Source: Betaproteobacteria bacterium
GTDB taxonomy: Bacteria; Pseudomonadota; Gammaproteobacteria; Burkholderiales; SG8-41
Direction: 5' to 3'
DNA: 38,029 bases
Assembly: GCA_016192825.1 (NCBI GenBank)
Contig: JACPTK010000029.1
Location: 1-38,029, forward strand
Positions 1 through 6,724 of this stretch are shown one piece after another. Both the position numbers and the translations under genes were made by a program. The notes beneath the pieces are model-generated. The model was not told where the DNA came from and made no database searches. It saw only the letters and a list, made by a program, of their open reading frames with translations. Numbering within the stretch: position 1 is the stretch's first letter; each line of letters opens with the position of its first letter.

Positions 1-140
1 CTTGTCCATCGGCTCGCAGTTTCGCTCCGCGCTTCCTTCCCACGCTCGGTCGCCCTCGCGCAGTTGCACTTCGCTTCGTTCGCTGTGGTCAGCTCACGAG
101 AGGACTTTCACCTCCAAGATCGCGCCCATGCTGGGCGCAC
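1..140 (-). mobile_element. 5' end of a group II intron (partial, runs off the window)
   Basis: Read on the minus strand from 140, the sequence begins GTGCGCCCAGCATGGGCGC, which has the GUGCG 5' boundary expected of bacterial group II introns. It is followed by a GGAGGTGAAAGTCCTC hairpin segment of the kind found early in intron domain I. Only the first 140 nt are present, so the reverse transcriptase and domains V/VI would lie to the left. The intron starts two bases after the T-run of the pilin terminator and in the same orientation. Insertion behind intrinsic terminators is the known habit of bacterial class C introns. The intron identity is from recalled family sequence; the class assignment is inference. 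Confidence 0.75.
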
Positions 141-142
141 AT

Positions 143-167
143 AAAAACGCCCGCCGAAGCGGGCGTT
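143..167 (-). terminator. Rho-independent terminator of the pilin gene
   Basis: A perfect 8-bp stem ACGCCCGC (147-154) pairs with GCGGGCGT (159-166) around a CGAA loop (TTCG on the minus strand). On the minus strand it is followed by TTTTT (147-143). It lies 37 nt past the pilin stop codon and directly abuts the group II intron boundary. Confidence 0.85.
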
Positions 168-174
168 CAACTGT

Positions 175-202
175 GCACTCAGCACTCAGAACTGGGAACT
201 GG
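175..202. repeat. Heptamer array H1 (4 units)
   Basis: Four consecutive 7-mers: GCACTCA twice, then GAACTGG twice. The array ends two bases before the pilin stop codon. It is the smallest member of the window-wide 7-base-period repeat family. Confidence 0.85.
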
Positions 203-203
203 C

Positions 204-929
204 CTAGAACAGGCTCGCGCCGCCGCAGTTTGTTTCACTGGCGGTTACTTTCCAATTACCTTGAGTTGCGCCGGCAGCCGTCTCATAGCAATTGGCCGCC
301 GTGGGGGCGGTGCCTGTTAAGGAGTGTAGGGAAAATTGGAACGCGCCGCGAATGGCATTACCGTCATCAATTTTTCTGTCGACTTCAGCTATGATTTCCA
401 CCGGTATTTGGTTCCCCGTTTTCAGATAATGCCGTGCTGTACTGGAACCTGCCCCCGTTTCGGCTGTTGCGGCTCCGTACAATCCGCCGTACCCCACCTG
501 TAGATACATGCTGTAAGGGTTGGTTGGGTTGGTGTTGGCGTTAAACGTCGCGTGGTCAACGCAGGTATATGATCCGTTGATAAAACCCGATTTGGACAGA
601 TGATCCCAAAACATGACGGACTCGGCGGTAGCGGCGGTGGTGCCTATAGCGACTTGCCCGTTACCATTACCGTTTCCGCCCGTGCCACACGCTGTTCCCA
701 CGCCAGTGATATTCGCGACCGCCTGGGCGTAATCACCTGGCAGGCCGCGGAAGCGGTCGAGGAATCCGAAATAGGCTGCCTTGATTCCGTCCTGCTGCGA
801 GATCAAGTTGCGCACACGCGCGCTGGTGATCAGTTCCTGGCCCTTGAGCACGCCGCCCAGCAGCAGGCCGATGATCACGAGCACGATCGCGATCTCGATC
901 AGGGTGAAGCCGGCTTGTCGTTTTTGCAT
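204..929 (-). CDS. Type IV pilin-like protein (prepilin-type N-terminus)
   Basis: This is a 241-aa prepilin. The N-terminus MQKRQAGFTLIEIAIVLVII has a short basic leader, a G/F cleavage site for prepilin peptidase and the Glu at mature position 5, followed by the hydrophobic assembly helix. The start at 929 is chosen because GGAGG lies 9 nt upstream (938-942) and it gives the canonical short leader; the frame extends 25 codons further with no support. The body is Gly/Asn/Thr-rich, and a C-terminal Cys pair (CYET...TNCGG) could form the disulfide loop of a pilin. It is likely the major or a prominent pilin assembled by the MSHA-type machine encoded at 12.7-25.9 kb. It has its own sigma54 promoter and its own terminator, so it is a monocistronic, separately regulated unit. 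The exact subtype is not certain. Confidence 0.9.
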   Translation of the reverse strand: MQKRQAGFTLIEIAIVLVIIGLLLGGVLKGQELITSARVRNLISQQDGIKAAYFGFLDRFRGLPGDYAQAVANITGVGTACGTGGNGNGNGQVAIGTTAATAESVMFWDHLSKSGFINGSYTCVDHATFNANTNPTNPYSMYLQVGYGGLYGAATAETGAGSSTARHYLKTGNQIPVEIIAEVDRKIDDGNAIRGAFQFSLHSLTGTAPTAANCYETAAGATQGNWKVTASETNCGGASLF

Positions 930-968
930 GATCCCGTTCCTCCAATAATTCGGGTGACGTGGAATTCC

Positions 969-983
969 GCAACTTCCATGCCA
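969..983 (-). promoter_or_regulatory. Sigma54 (-24/-12) promoter of the pilin gene
   Basis: The minus strand reads TGGCATGGAAGTTGC, matching the sigma54 consensus TGGCACG-N4-TTGC at 10 of 11 fixed positions with exact GG/GC spacing. Transcription would start near 957, giving a leader of about 28 nt that contains the GGAGG ribosome site. Sigma54-driven pilin genes are known (for example PilR-controlled pilA). An enhancer-binding regulator is encoded at 26072-27538. Confidence 0.85.
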
Positions 984-985
984 GG

Positions 986-1024
986 AAGGAATTGTCGCGG
1001 GCAACCCGTCCCCGACAATTCCTT
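986..1024. repeat. Palindrome P1 (TTGTCG-core family)
   Basis: A perfect 12-bp inverted repeat: AAGGAATTGTCG (986-997) and CGACAATTCCTT (1013-1024), with a 15-nt loop. It lies immediately upstream of the sigma54 promoter. It shares the TTGTCG/CGACAA core with palindromes at 24294 and 29481. It may be a regulator site or a dispersed REP-like element. Confidence 0.85.
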
Positions 1025-1036
1025 AACTGTGAAATT

Positions 1037-1049
1037 TATCACATTTTTG
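1037..1049. promoter_or_regulatory. Possible IHF site in the AT-rich pilin upstream region
   Basis: TATCACATTTTTG fits the IHF consensus WATCARNNNNTTR with one mismatch. It lies in an AT-rich stretch (1025-1090) about 80-90 bp upstream of the predicted start, between the sigma54 promoter and palindrome P2. That is where a DNA bend for an enhancer-binding protein would be expected. Confidence 0.35.
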
Positions 1050-1087
1050 CCGATTTATGAATTTAACCCATTGTAATGATTATATTT

Positions 1088-1132
1088 ATCAGAATTCTCG
1101 CAGCGGAGGGACGACGGGGCGAGAATTCTGAT
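1088..1132. repeat. Palindrome P2 upstream of the pilin gene
   Basis: A perfect 14-bp inverted repeat: ATCAGAATTCTCGC (1088-1101) and GCGAGAATTCTGAT (1119-1132), with a 17-nt loop. It sits roughly 130-175 bp upstream of the predicted sigma54 start, a distance suited to an upstream activator site. It could equally be a downstream hairpin for the minus-strand gene ending at 1166, although it has no long T-run. Confidence 0.7.
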
Positions 1133-1165
1133 TAGTGGTTGAAAAATAAGGGAATGTCGAAAAAG

Positions 1166-1897
1166 TCACGGCTTCGGGTGTCGATTTTCCGTCGCCCCTG
1201 ACGACTTCCCGGCAGCCTTCAGTTTTTCAAGCCTTTCCGTCAGGAAATGGATTTCCTTGGGATCGGTGACTTCCCCGCTCGCGAGGAGCCCCCCGAGCAG
1301 CACCGTGGCAGCTTCGATCTCGCCCAGGTCCTCCAGGATGAAGATGCGCATCTGTCGCGCCCAGCCGGAGGCGAGGCGGGCATCACGCGTGATGGCTTCC
1401 GCATAGGCGAGCGCGAGGCGCGCGTCCCCAAGCCGGTGCTTGGCCACGATCGCGCAGTGGGCGAGCCAGCGCCAGCGCCGGTTGGGGTCGCCGTCGAACT
1501 GGCGGCGCACGAAGGCGCACATGTGACGTTGTTTCGCCGCGTCCGGCACCTGGCTGTAGATCTGCGACGCCATCAGCAGCGGGTACTGCCCGACAGGGTC
1601 GAGCGCGAGGATCGTCTCGAGCCAGGCGGTAACCCGCGGGTAGTCCAGCTCGCGAAACGGGATGCTCACGCCCGGCTGGTTGTCGAACGCCTGCAGGTAA
1701 AGCGTGAGGAGCTGGGCGAGCGCGATCGGCTCGCCCAGCGCCAGCGCGCGCAAGGCGGCCGGCGGCGCCGGCGCTCCCAGCGCATCCGCCCGCGCGCTCG
1801 GCATCGGCTGCAGCGCCTGCCACGTCACCTGCAGGCAGAAGGTGACCGCCAGCAGGGCGAGAACCCACCAGGGCACTTGACCGACGGAACGTTCCAT
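1166..1897 (-). CDS. Membrane-anchored TPR-like protein of unknown function
   Basis: This 243-aa protein has one N-terminal membrane segment (about residues 9-27) and a helical repeat-like body. The repeated 'ARLALAYAEAI...LASGWARQMRIFILEDLGE' style resembles degenerate tetratricopeptide repeats. An AAGGAAAGG ribosome site precedes the ATG at 1897. It follows the ABC-2 permease at 2038-2820 on the same strand, but the strong terminator at 2017-2050 lies between them. I do not recognise a named family. A role linked to the pilin or to the ABC system is inference from position only. Confidence 0.75.
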   Translation of the reverse strand: MERSVGQVPWWVLALLAVTFCLQVTWQALQPMPSARADALGAPAPPAALRALALGEPIALAQLLTLYLQAFDNQPGVSIPFRELDYPRVTAWLETILALDPVGQYPLLMASQIYSQVPDAAKQRHMCAFVRRQFDGDPNRRWRWLAHCAIVAKHRLGDARLALAYAEAITRDARLASGWARQMRIFILEDLGEIEAATVLLGGLLASGEVTDPKEIHFLTERLEKLKAAGKSSGATENRHPKP

Positions 1898-1962
1898 CAG
1901 ACCTTTCCTTGCCGGTTCATCTTAGAGTGCGCATTGTGTGCGCGCACGAACTTTCAATTGCT

Positions 1963-1983
1963 CCCCTCCTCGGGCAGGAGGGG
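1963..1983. repeat. Half copy (G1) of the CCCCTCCT/AGGAGGGG repeat
   Basis: CCCCTCCT, a CGGGC loop, then AGGAGGGG form a perfect 8-bp hairpin. The same hairpin, including the same loop, occurs in the right half of the element at 36668-36779. It is an isolated half-unit of the REPIN-like family. Confidence 0.8.
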
Positions 1984-2016
1984 AACGGATCGGAGCTTGT
2001 TTGTTTGCTTCATGTT

Positions 2017-2050
2017 AAAAAATTTCTGAGGGGTCCCTCAGAAATTTTTT
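2017..2050 (-). terminator. Terminator overlapping the ABC permease stop codon (bidirectional shape)
   Basis: A perfect 16-bp inverted repeat: AAAAAATTTCTGAGGG (2017-2032) and CCCTCAGAAATTTTTT (2035-2050). Both flanks give A/T runs, so it can terminate either strand. The permease stop codon (2038-2040) is inside the stem, so the last codons are part of the terminator. Confidence 0.85.
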
Positions 2051-2820
2051 CGGTAGAAATCAAACATCGTCGCCGCGGCGAGCAGCGCGACATACAGCGC
2101 GCTTTGCCCGGCCAGCGGGAGCAGGGCTGGCCAGGGCGCCGGCTGGTTCACCAGCCAGGCGGTCTGGGTCCACGCGTCGAACGACGGTATGACCAGCGCC
2201 AGCGCTTCCACGAGGAAATGGATCGCCTGGCTCGACAGGGAATCGGCGCCGGTCAGCGGGTGCGCGCTCATCAGCCGTATCGCCGTCAGCGAGCGGGCGA
2301 GGAGGTAAAACGCCAGCAGAAAGCTCGCGGCGGGGGTGAGCTGGTTGAACGTGACGATGCAGAACAGCGCGAGCGCGGCGACGATGGCGAGCTCGAGGCC
2401 GAGGGAGGCGGCCCACTGAAGCGCCGCCAGCGGCCCGGCCAGCCACGCGAGCGGCAGGGCGGCAATGGCCGCGATCGCCGCCGCGATCGCCAGAAAGCCC
2501 GCGAGCTTGCCGAGGACGTAATGCGATCGCGGCAGATCCAGCGCGAGCAGCACGTCGAGGCCCTTGTCGTTGAACTCCCGCGTCACGCTCACGAGCACGT
2601 AGAGCCCCGCGACGAAGACGCACGTGAGCCGGACTCCGGCGGCGTAAAACCCCGTTTGAAAGCGGGCGCCCTCGGTCACCGAGATGGCTTCGATGAAAAA
2701 GCTCGCCGCGAGCAGCGCGGCCAGGACCGCGATCACCAGGAGCGGGAACCGGGTGCGCAGCGCCTCCAGGATCGTGTAACGCGCGATGGTCGCGATTCGG
2801 CTATCCATGCCACAATGCAA
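2038..2820 (-). CDS. ABC-2 type transporter permease
   Basis: This 260-aa (or 256-aa) inner-membrane protein has about six hydrophobic helices and the layout of ABC-2/NosY-type permeases. The motif 'SVTREFNDKGLDVLLALDLPRSHYVLGK' is the coupling region after the second helix. No ATPase gene lies beside it. The best candidate partner in the window is the orphan ATPase at 27684-28427. Two in-frame ATGs (2820 and 2808) are possible; neither has a clear ribosome site, because repeat array H2 begins five bases upstream. The substrate is unknown. The gene ends inside its own terminator. Confidence 0.85.
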   Translation of the reverse strand: MHCGMDSRIATIARYTILEALRTRFPLLVIAVLAALLAASFFIEAISVTEGARFQTGFYAAGVRLTCVFVAGLYVLVSVTREFNDKGLDVLLALDLPRSHYVLGKLAGFLAIAAAIAAIAALPLAWLAGPLAALQWAASLGLELAIVAALALFCIVTFNQLTPAASFLLAFYLLARSLTAIRLMSAHPLTGADSLSSQAIHFLVEALALVIPSFDAWTQTAWLVNQPAPWPALLPLAGQSALYVALLAAATMFDFYRKNF

Positions 2821-2824
2821 TAAA

Positions 2825-2901
2825 GTTGGCAGTTGGCAGCCGTCAGTTGGCAGCAGCTACTAGCCCGACGCTGCAAACTGCCCACTGCAAACTGCAAACT
2901 A
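2825..2901. repeat. Heptamer array H2, inverted arms
   Basis: The left arm has five 7-mers (GTTGGCA, GTTGGCA, GCCGTCA, GTTGGCA, GCAGCTA; 2825-2859). A 14-nt spacer follows, then a right arm of four (CAAACTG, CCCACTG, CAAACTG, CAAACTA; 2874-2901). The arms are roughly reverse complementary (TTGGCAG versus CTGCAAA-type), so the locus can fold as a hairpin. It fills the gap between two divergent genes. Confidence 0.9.
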
Positions 2902-2959
2902 TGTTCTGCCGACAGTATAACGAAAGACCCCATCCGCCACGCCCGGCGAGGAGGGCGGC

Positions 2960-4651
2960 ATGAACGCGGCGGAGGGCACCGCGCGGGTGGTCGCGGCCCA
3001 TCCCCAGTGGTGGATGGGGTTGATGCTGCTCGCGCTGCACGCCGCGCTCGCCTGGGGCATCGCGGACTGGTGGCCGCGCGCCTTCCTGCTCACGCATTTC
3101 GGGCTGTTCCTGCTGTGGCAGCCGGTGTGGCGGGGCGAGAAAAACGTCGAGTCGCGCTACGCCTTCCTGGTCGTCATCGTCGGTTTCCTGCTGTCGGTCT
3201 GGACCAACTGGTGGCTGATAGCGGTGTGGCTGGCGGTGCTGTTCGGGCTGATCGGCGGCTCGGTGCCCGGCATGGCCGAACGCCGCCAGCGGCTGGTCTC
3301 GATGCTGGCGGCGCTGTACCTGCTGTCCATGCTGCTGATCTGGGTCGTGCCGCACCTCTTCCCCGGACAGGTCGTCGAGGACGCAATGGTGCTGCTGGTG
3401 CGCTACGGCATACCGGCGCTGCCGATCGCGATCGTGCTGATCCGGGTTGAGAGCGGGCGCGCGAGCGCCCCCGTCGCGGTGGACCTGTTCTACAGCGTGA
3501 TCCTGTTTCTGCTGGTCGCCGCCCTGGTGCTGGGCAGCTTCGTCGTCAAGCAGCTGAGCCACGGCAATTATCCGCTGGCCCTCGCCCAGACGCTGTTCGC
3601 CATCGCGCTGCTGCTCGTCACGCTCTCCTGGCTGTGGGATCCCCACGGCGGTTTCGCCGGCATCGGCCACTTTCTCTCGCGCTACCTGATGAGCCTCGGG
3701 CTGCCGTTCGAGCGCTGGGTGCAGCAGCTCGCCGAGTTCGCGGAGCAGGAAGCGCAGCCGCAGCGCTTTCTTTCCCTGGCGTTGCGGCATATCCTCGACC
3801 TGCCCTGGGTGACGGGACTGGAATGGGAGGCCCGCCAGGGCCAGGGCGAGTACGGCGTCAAGTCGGGCTACTCGGCGGAATTCTCGTTCCGGGACCTGCG
3901 CCTGAGGATCTACACGCGCTGGTCGCTCTCGCCCGCGGTGCTGCTGCACCTGAAGCTCCTGACGCAGATGGTCGGCCATTTCTACGACGCCAAGCGCCGG
4001 GAGGAGATCCAGCGCCAGAGCGCCTACACGCAGGCGATCTACGAGACCGGCGCGCGGCTCACCCACGACGTGAAGAACCTGCTGCAATCGCTGCGCTCGC
4101 TGTGCGCGGCGGTGGAAACCAGCGGCGCGGACCAGGCGCAGGCCCTGCAGACGCTGATGCAGCGGCAGTTGCCGCAGATCACCCAGCGCCTCAACACGAC
4201 GCTCGACAAGCTGCGCTCGCCCCAGCCGGCGGACGCGACGCACGTGGACGCCGCGGCCTGGTGGGAGGGGTTGATCCAGCGCTACAGCGGCCGCAACCTC
4301 CAGTTCCAGGCGGACGGGCCGGCGAAGGATCTGAAACTTCCCGCGGAACTCTTCGACGGCGTCGCGGACAACCTGATCGAGAACGCGCTGCGCAAGGCGG
4401 CCGGCGGCGAGCTGCAGGTGCGGGTGACGTTCTCGGCGGCGCGCGGCGGCACGCTCACGGTGTGCGACAACGGCGCGGAGATCCCGAAGAGCACCGCGGA
4501 GCACCTGTTCCAGGGGCCGGTGCCCTCGCAGGCCGGGCTGGGCGTGGCGCTGTTCCAGTCGGCCAAGCAGGCGGGCCAGCTCGGCTACCGCCTCGCGCTC
4601 GCCGCCAACCAGCGGGGGATGGTGTGCTTCGTGCTGACGCGCGAAGCGTAG
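2960..4651 (+). CDS. Membrane sensor histidine kinase
   Basis: This 563-aa protein has six or so N-terminal membrane helices (about residues 20-225). A cytoplasmic linker follows, then a kinase core. The H-box is ARLTHDVKNLLQSL with His369 as the likely phospho-acceptor. The N-box is DNLIENALRKA, the G1 box is CDNGAEIP, and the glycine-rich G2 region is QAGLGVALFQSAKQAG. The HDxKN form resembles PrsK-type kinases of exopolysaccharide/PEP-CTERM systems, though the GAF domain typical of PrsK is not evident. A GAGGAGG ribosome site precedes the ATG. No response regulator is adjacent. The sigma54 regulator at 26072-27538 is the only one in the window and is a plausible partner (inference). Confidence 0.88.
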   Translation: MNAAEGTARVVAAHPQWWMGLMLLALHAALAWGIADWWPRAFLLTHFGLFLLWQPVWRGEKNVESRYAFLVVIVGFLLSVWTNWWLIAVWLAVLFGLIGGSVPGMAERRQRLVSMLAALYLLSMLLIWVVPHLFPGQVVEDAMVLLVRYGIPALPIAIVLIRVESGRASAPVAVDLFYSVILFLLVAALVLGSFVVKQLSHGNYPLALAQTLFAIALLLVTLSWLWDPHGGFAGIGHFLSRYLMSLGLPFERWVQQLAEFAEQEAQPQRFLSLALRHILDLPWVTGLEWEARQGQGEYGVKSGYSAEFSFRDLRLRIYTRWSLSPAVLLHLKLLTQMVGHFYDAKRREEIQRQSAYTQAIYETGARLTHDVKNLLQSLRSLCAAVETSGADQAQALQTLMQRQLPQITQRLNTTLDKLRSPQPADATHVDAAAWWEGLIQRYSGRNLQFQADGPAKDLKLPAELFDGVADNLIENALRKAAGGELQVRVTFSAARGGTLTVCDNGAEIPKSTAEHLFQGPVPSQAGLGVALFQSAKQAGQLGYRLALAANQRGMVCFVLTREA

Positions 4652-4653
4652 AC

Positions 4654-4730
4654 GTCAGTTGTCAGCCATCAGCCGCCAGCCGTAATTGCGCAGTGGTCAG
4701 TGGACAGACTTCAATCAGCTGTCAGACGCC
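4654..4730. repeat. Heptamer array H3 (degenerate, 11 units)
   Basis: Eleven units hold a strict 7-base phase, most with CAG at positions 3-5: GTCAGTT, GTCAGCC, ATCAGCC, GCCAGCC, then GTAATTG, CGCAGTG, GTCAGTG, GACAGAC and three weaker ones. The array starts two bases after the kinase stop codon and fills most of the gap to vapC. Confidence 0.8.
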
Positions 4731-4766
4731 CGCCGCAAGAATGCCGATCGCCATGTGCAAAACGCT

Positions 4767-5189
4767 TCAGACCGTTACAACGCTCATTCCCAATGACCTG
4801 GCGCCTTCGATCATCGCGTCGTCAAGGCAAAGAAAGCCCTGCGTACCGAGACCTGCCGCAATGGCAAGATGAAGCGCGTCGCCCGCTCTGAGCTTCAATG
4901 CGCTGTCACCCGCCAGCTCGGCCGCGCGTCGGAATTCTTCCCGTGCGGGAACTGCTACCGTGCAATGCTTCCGCGCGAAGTCGTTAACTCGCGCAATGGC
5001 TTGTTCCGCCAGTTTCGCGTCCACCTGGCCGGTACGCACCTTGATCGCGGCTGCCGAAGCGAACTCAACCAGGGACCACTCGCTTACCGCCAGACGCCCG
5101 CCCGAGGATTCGATCCAGTCCATGACGGCCTCGCTCTTCGGTTCCCGGATGAAGACGGGAACCAGGGCGCTGGTATCGACGTAAATCAT
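4767..5189 (-). CDS. vapC: VapC-type PIN-domain toxin (ribonuclease)
   Basis: This is a 140-aa PIN-domain protein starting MIYVDTSALVPVF. The acidic metal-binding set expected of VapC endoribonucleases is visible: Asp5, a Glu in WSLVEFASA, an Asp in LRAGDALHLA and an Asp in FLCLDDA. VapC toxins cleave tRNA or rRNA when their antitoxin is lost. The start at 5189 overlaps the vapB stop by one base (TGATG), the classic coupling of a vapBC operon. The longer frame upstream lies within vapB in another frame and is rejected. The length is normal for the family. Specific RNA target unknown. Confidence 0.92.
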   Translation of the reverse strand: MIYVDTSALVPVFIREPKSEAVMDWIESSGGRLAVSEWSLVEFASAAAIKVRTGQVDAKLAEQAIARVNDFARKHCTVAVPAREEFRRAAELAGDSALKLRAGDALHLAIAAGLGTQGFLCLDDAMIEGARSLGMSVVTV

Positions 5190-5458
5190 CAGTAGCGCGT
5201 GCTGCGGCGCATTGCCCCGACCACCGGCATGGTTTCCTTCTGGCGGGCGAGGAATTGACGGAGGCGGCGCGACTCGGCCTTTCCGATGGCGCGGCGTTCC
5301 GGGGCGAGGATCAAGCGCCCATCGGCCGCCACCTCCGCGACCAGCGTATCGCCCTCGTCCACGCCGATTTTCCTGGCCGATTCGGCTGGCAGGCGCACCG
5401 CGAGGCTGTTGCCCCACTTCGACACCACGAGTTCCATCCGCTGAACTTTGGCCGCCAT
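5189..5458 (-). CDS. vapB: VapB-type antitoxin, SpoVT/AbrB fold
   Basis: This is an 89-aa DNA-binding antitoxin. The N-terminal swapped-hairpin (AbrB-type) domain is recognisable in 'MELVVSKWGNSLAVRLP' and 'ARKIGVDEGDTLVAEV' (about residues 8-45). The C-terminal tail (RRLRQFLARQKE and after) is the expected VapC-binding segment. It is translated just before vapC with a one-base overlap. A sigma70 promoter and an inverted repeat lie directly upstream, consistent with autorepression by VapB or VapBC. Initiation at Met8 (5437) is an alternative, but Met1 fits the promoter position. Confidence 0.9.
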   Translation of the reverse strand: MAAKVQRMELVVSKWGNSLAVRLPAESARKIGVDEGDTLVAEVAADGRLILAPERRAIGKAESRRLRQFLARQKETMPVVGAMRRSTRY

Positions 5459-5467
5459 TGAATCACC

Positions 5468-5518
5468 CGATGTATCTACACGTATCTACATCGTAGCCGC
5501 CCGCGCCGGCCCTGTCAA
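5468..5518 (-). promoter_or_regulatory. vapBC promoter with overlapping operator
   Basis: On the minus strand a perfect -35 TTGACA (5513-5518) is separated by exactly 17 nt from a -10 TACGAT (5490-5495). The predicted start falls near 5483. It overlaps an inverted repeat CGATGTA (5468-5474)/TACATCG (5487-5493) and a direct repeat of GTATCTACA (5472-5480 and 5482-5490, one helical turn apart). This is the arrangement expected of an autoregulated toxin-antitoxin operator. Confidence 0.8.
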
Positions 5519-5658
5519 CGCGCGACGGAGGGCACGGCTCACGCTTGCCGCCAGCGAGACCGGGCGGGTGCGCGCCAGGCACACGCGTGCAAGGAGTCTG
5601 ACCCCAAGACCCCAAGACCGAAGACCGGGCCGAGACTTCATTTTCCGTGTGGAGCGCA

Positions 5659-6654
5659 TCAACGCCTGGCATAGTCGATCTCGCATATAGCAACCCATTT
5701 GCCACTGACGGATTCGATTTCGCCCACCAGGAGGGCGCCGGACGGTTTCAGTTCCTCGACTTTGGCCGCGACGGCTTCACGGGTCGGCCCGCTGACGATC
5801 CGCGTGTAGCCCAGTTCCTCGACCTCGCACGCGCTGACCGCCACATCCGGGTGCTCGCACGTCGCGACCCATTTGTCGCCGACCTGGCCGACCGGTGAAA
5901 TCAGCCGCACTTCGCCGAGGCTCGCGAGCGCCTTCTCGACGCTTTCCCTCGAATAGCCGGAGACGATGAGATTGGCTCCGGCGTCGAAGACCATTGCGGA
6001 GTCGTTCGCCGCATTCGTTGCCGGTCTGCGGGTTGTCCCCGATGATCTACGGCGTTCCGATTCGGCGGTAACAGGCCGTTGCGGCGGGTTCGCGCGCCGC
6101 AGCCACTCAGCTTCAGCCACGCTCAGCCGGGCGCGCGCGTCTTCGACCGGCGCGTATACCTCGTGTGCGCGCTCGTGTTTGTCGGTGCGCACGCCCTGCA
6201 GCGTGAAGAGATTCACGTAATCCGGAGCCAGGCGGCAGGCCACCTCGTGGAACGATCGCGATACCAGGAGCTGGTCCGGCTCGCAAAAGCTCATCACCCG
6301 CTGCGCGACGTTGATGCCGTCGCCGACGACGTTTTCCTGTCCGTTGAGATCGTGCACCACGCGGACCGGACCGAGGTTCACGCCGAGGCGCAACGAGAGC
6401 TCGCCGGAGCCGTCCCGCGCTCTCAGCGCGGCGAACAGCGCATTTTCCGGGGCGCCGAAAAAGGTCACCGCGGCGCCGTCGCCGGTATCGAGTATGATGC
6501 GACTTCGCTCCGCAATGTTGCCGAGCGCTTCCGTGAGCAAGCGGTTGCAGTTGCGCTTCAGCTCGAGCTGTTCGGCCACCGTCGTCGTGGAGTAGCCGAC
6601 GATGTCGATGAACAGCACGCTGCACACCCACGTGTCGTCGGGGCTGTCAGCCAT
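5659..6654 (-). CDS. Class III adenylate/guanylate cyclase with duplicated C-terminal domain
   Basis: This is a 331-aa, apparently soluble protein. The N-terminal cyclase homology domain (about 9-170) has metal-binding Asp17 in FIDIVGYS and Asp59 in LDTGDGAAVTFFG. It also has the transition-state block GDGINVAQRV with Asn and Arg. It would make cAMP or cGMP from the nucleotide triphosphate; substrate choice cannot be read safely. After a basic linker (about 175-220) come two tandem copies of a roughly 45-residue unit: 'LIVSGYSRESVEKAL...GDKWVATCE' and 'RIVSGPTREAVAAKV...SGKWVAICE'. I do not recognise this unit; it is likely a ligand-sensing or interaction module. AGGCG precedes the ATG. Confidence 0.88.
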   Translation of the reverse strand: MADSPDDTWVCSVLFIDIVGYSTTTVAEQLELKRNCNRLLTEALGNIAERSRIILDTGDGAAVTFFGAPENALFAALRARDGSGELSLRLGVNLGPVRVVHDLNGQENVVGDGINVAQRVMSFCEPDQLLVSRSFHEVACRLAPDYVNLFTLQGVRTDKHERAHEVYAPVEDARARLSVAEAEWLRRANPPQRPVTAESERRRSSGTTRRPATNAANDSAMVFDAGANLIVSGYSRESVEKALASLGEVRLISPVGQVGDKWVATCEHPDVAVSACEVEELGYTRIVSGPTREAVAAKVEELKPSGALLVGEIESVSGKWVAICEIDYARR

Positions 6655-6724
6655 GGCCGCGCCTGGTGCCGGAGTGCATGATTGCGAAGAAAATGTGAGC
6701 CCTCAGTCTACTCTAGAGTTCGCG

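Noticed and set aside
2-394. 130-codon plus-strand frame at the left edge
   Set aside because: It runs antisense through the group II intron end, the terminator and the pilin gene 3' end; Arg/Ser-rich shadow.
2843-4504. Long minus-strand frame opposite the histidine kinase gene
   Set aside because: It is Arg/Gln/His-rich with no domain pattern, as expected for the antisense of a GC-rich gene, and the plus-strand kinase has clear motifs.
5190-5417. N-terminal extension of VapC
   Set aside because: The extra 76 codons lie inside vapB in another frame and are Gly/Arg/Pro-rich; the PIN domain begins at 5189.
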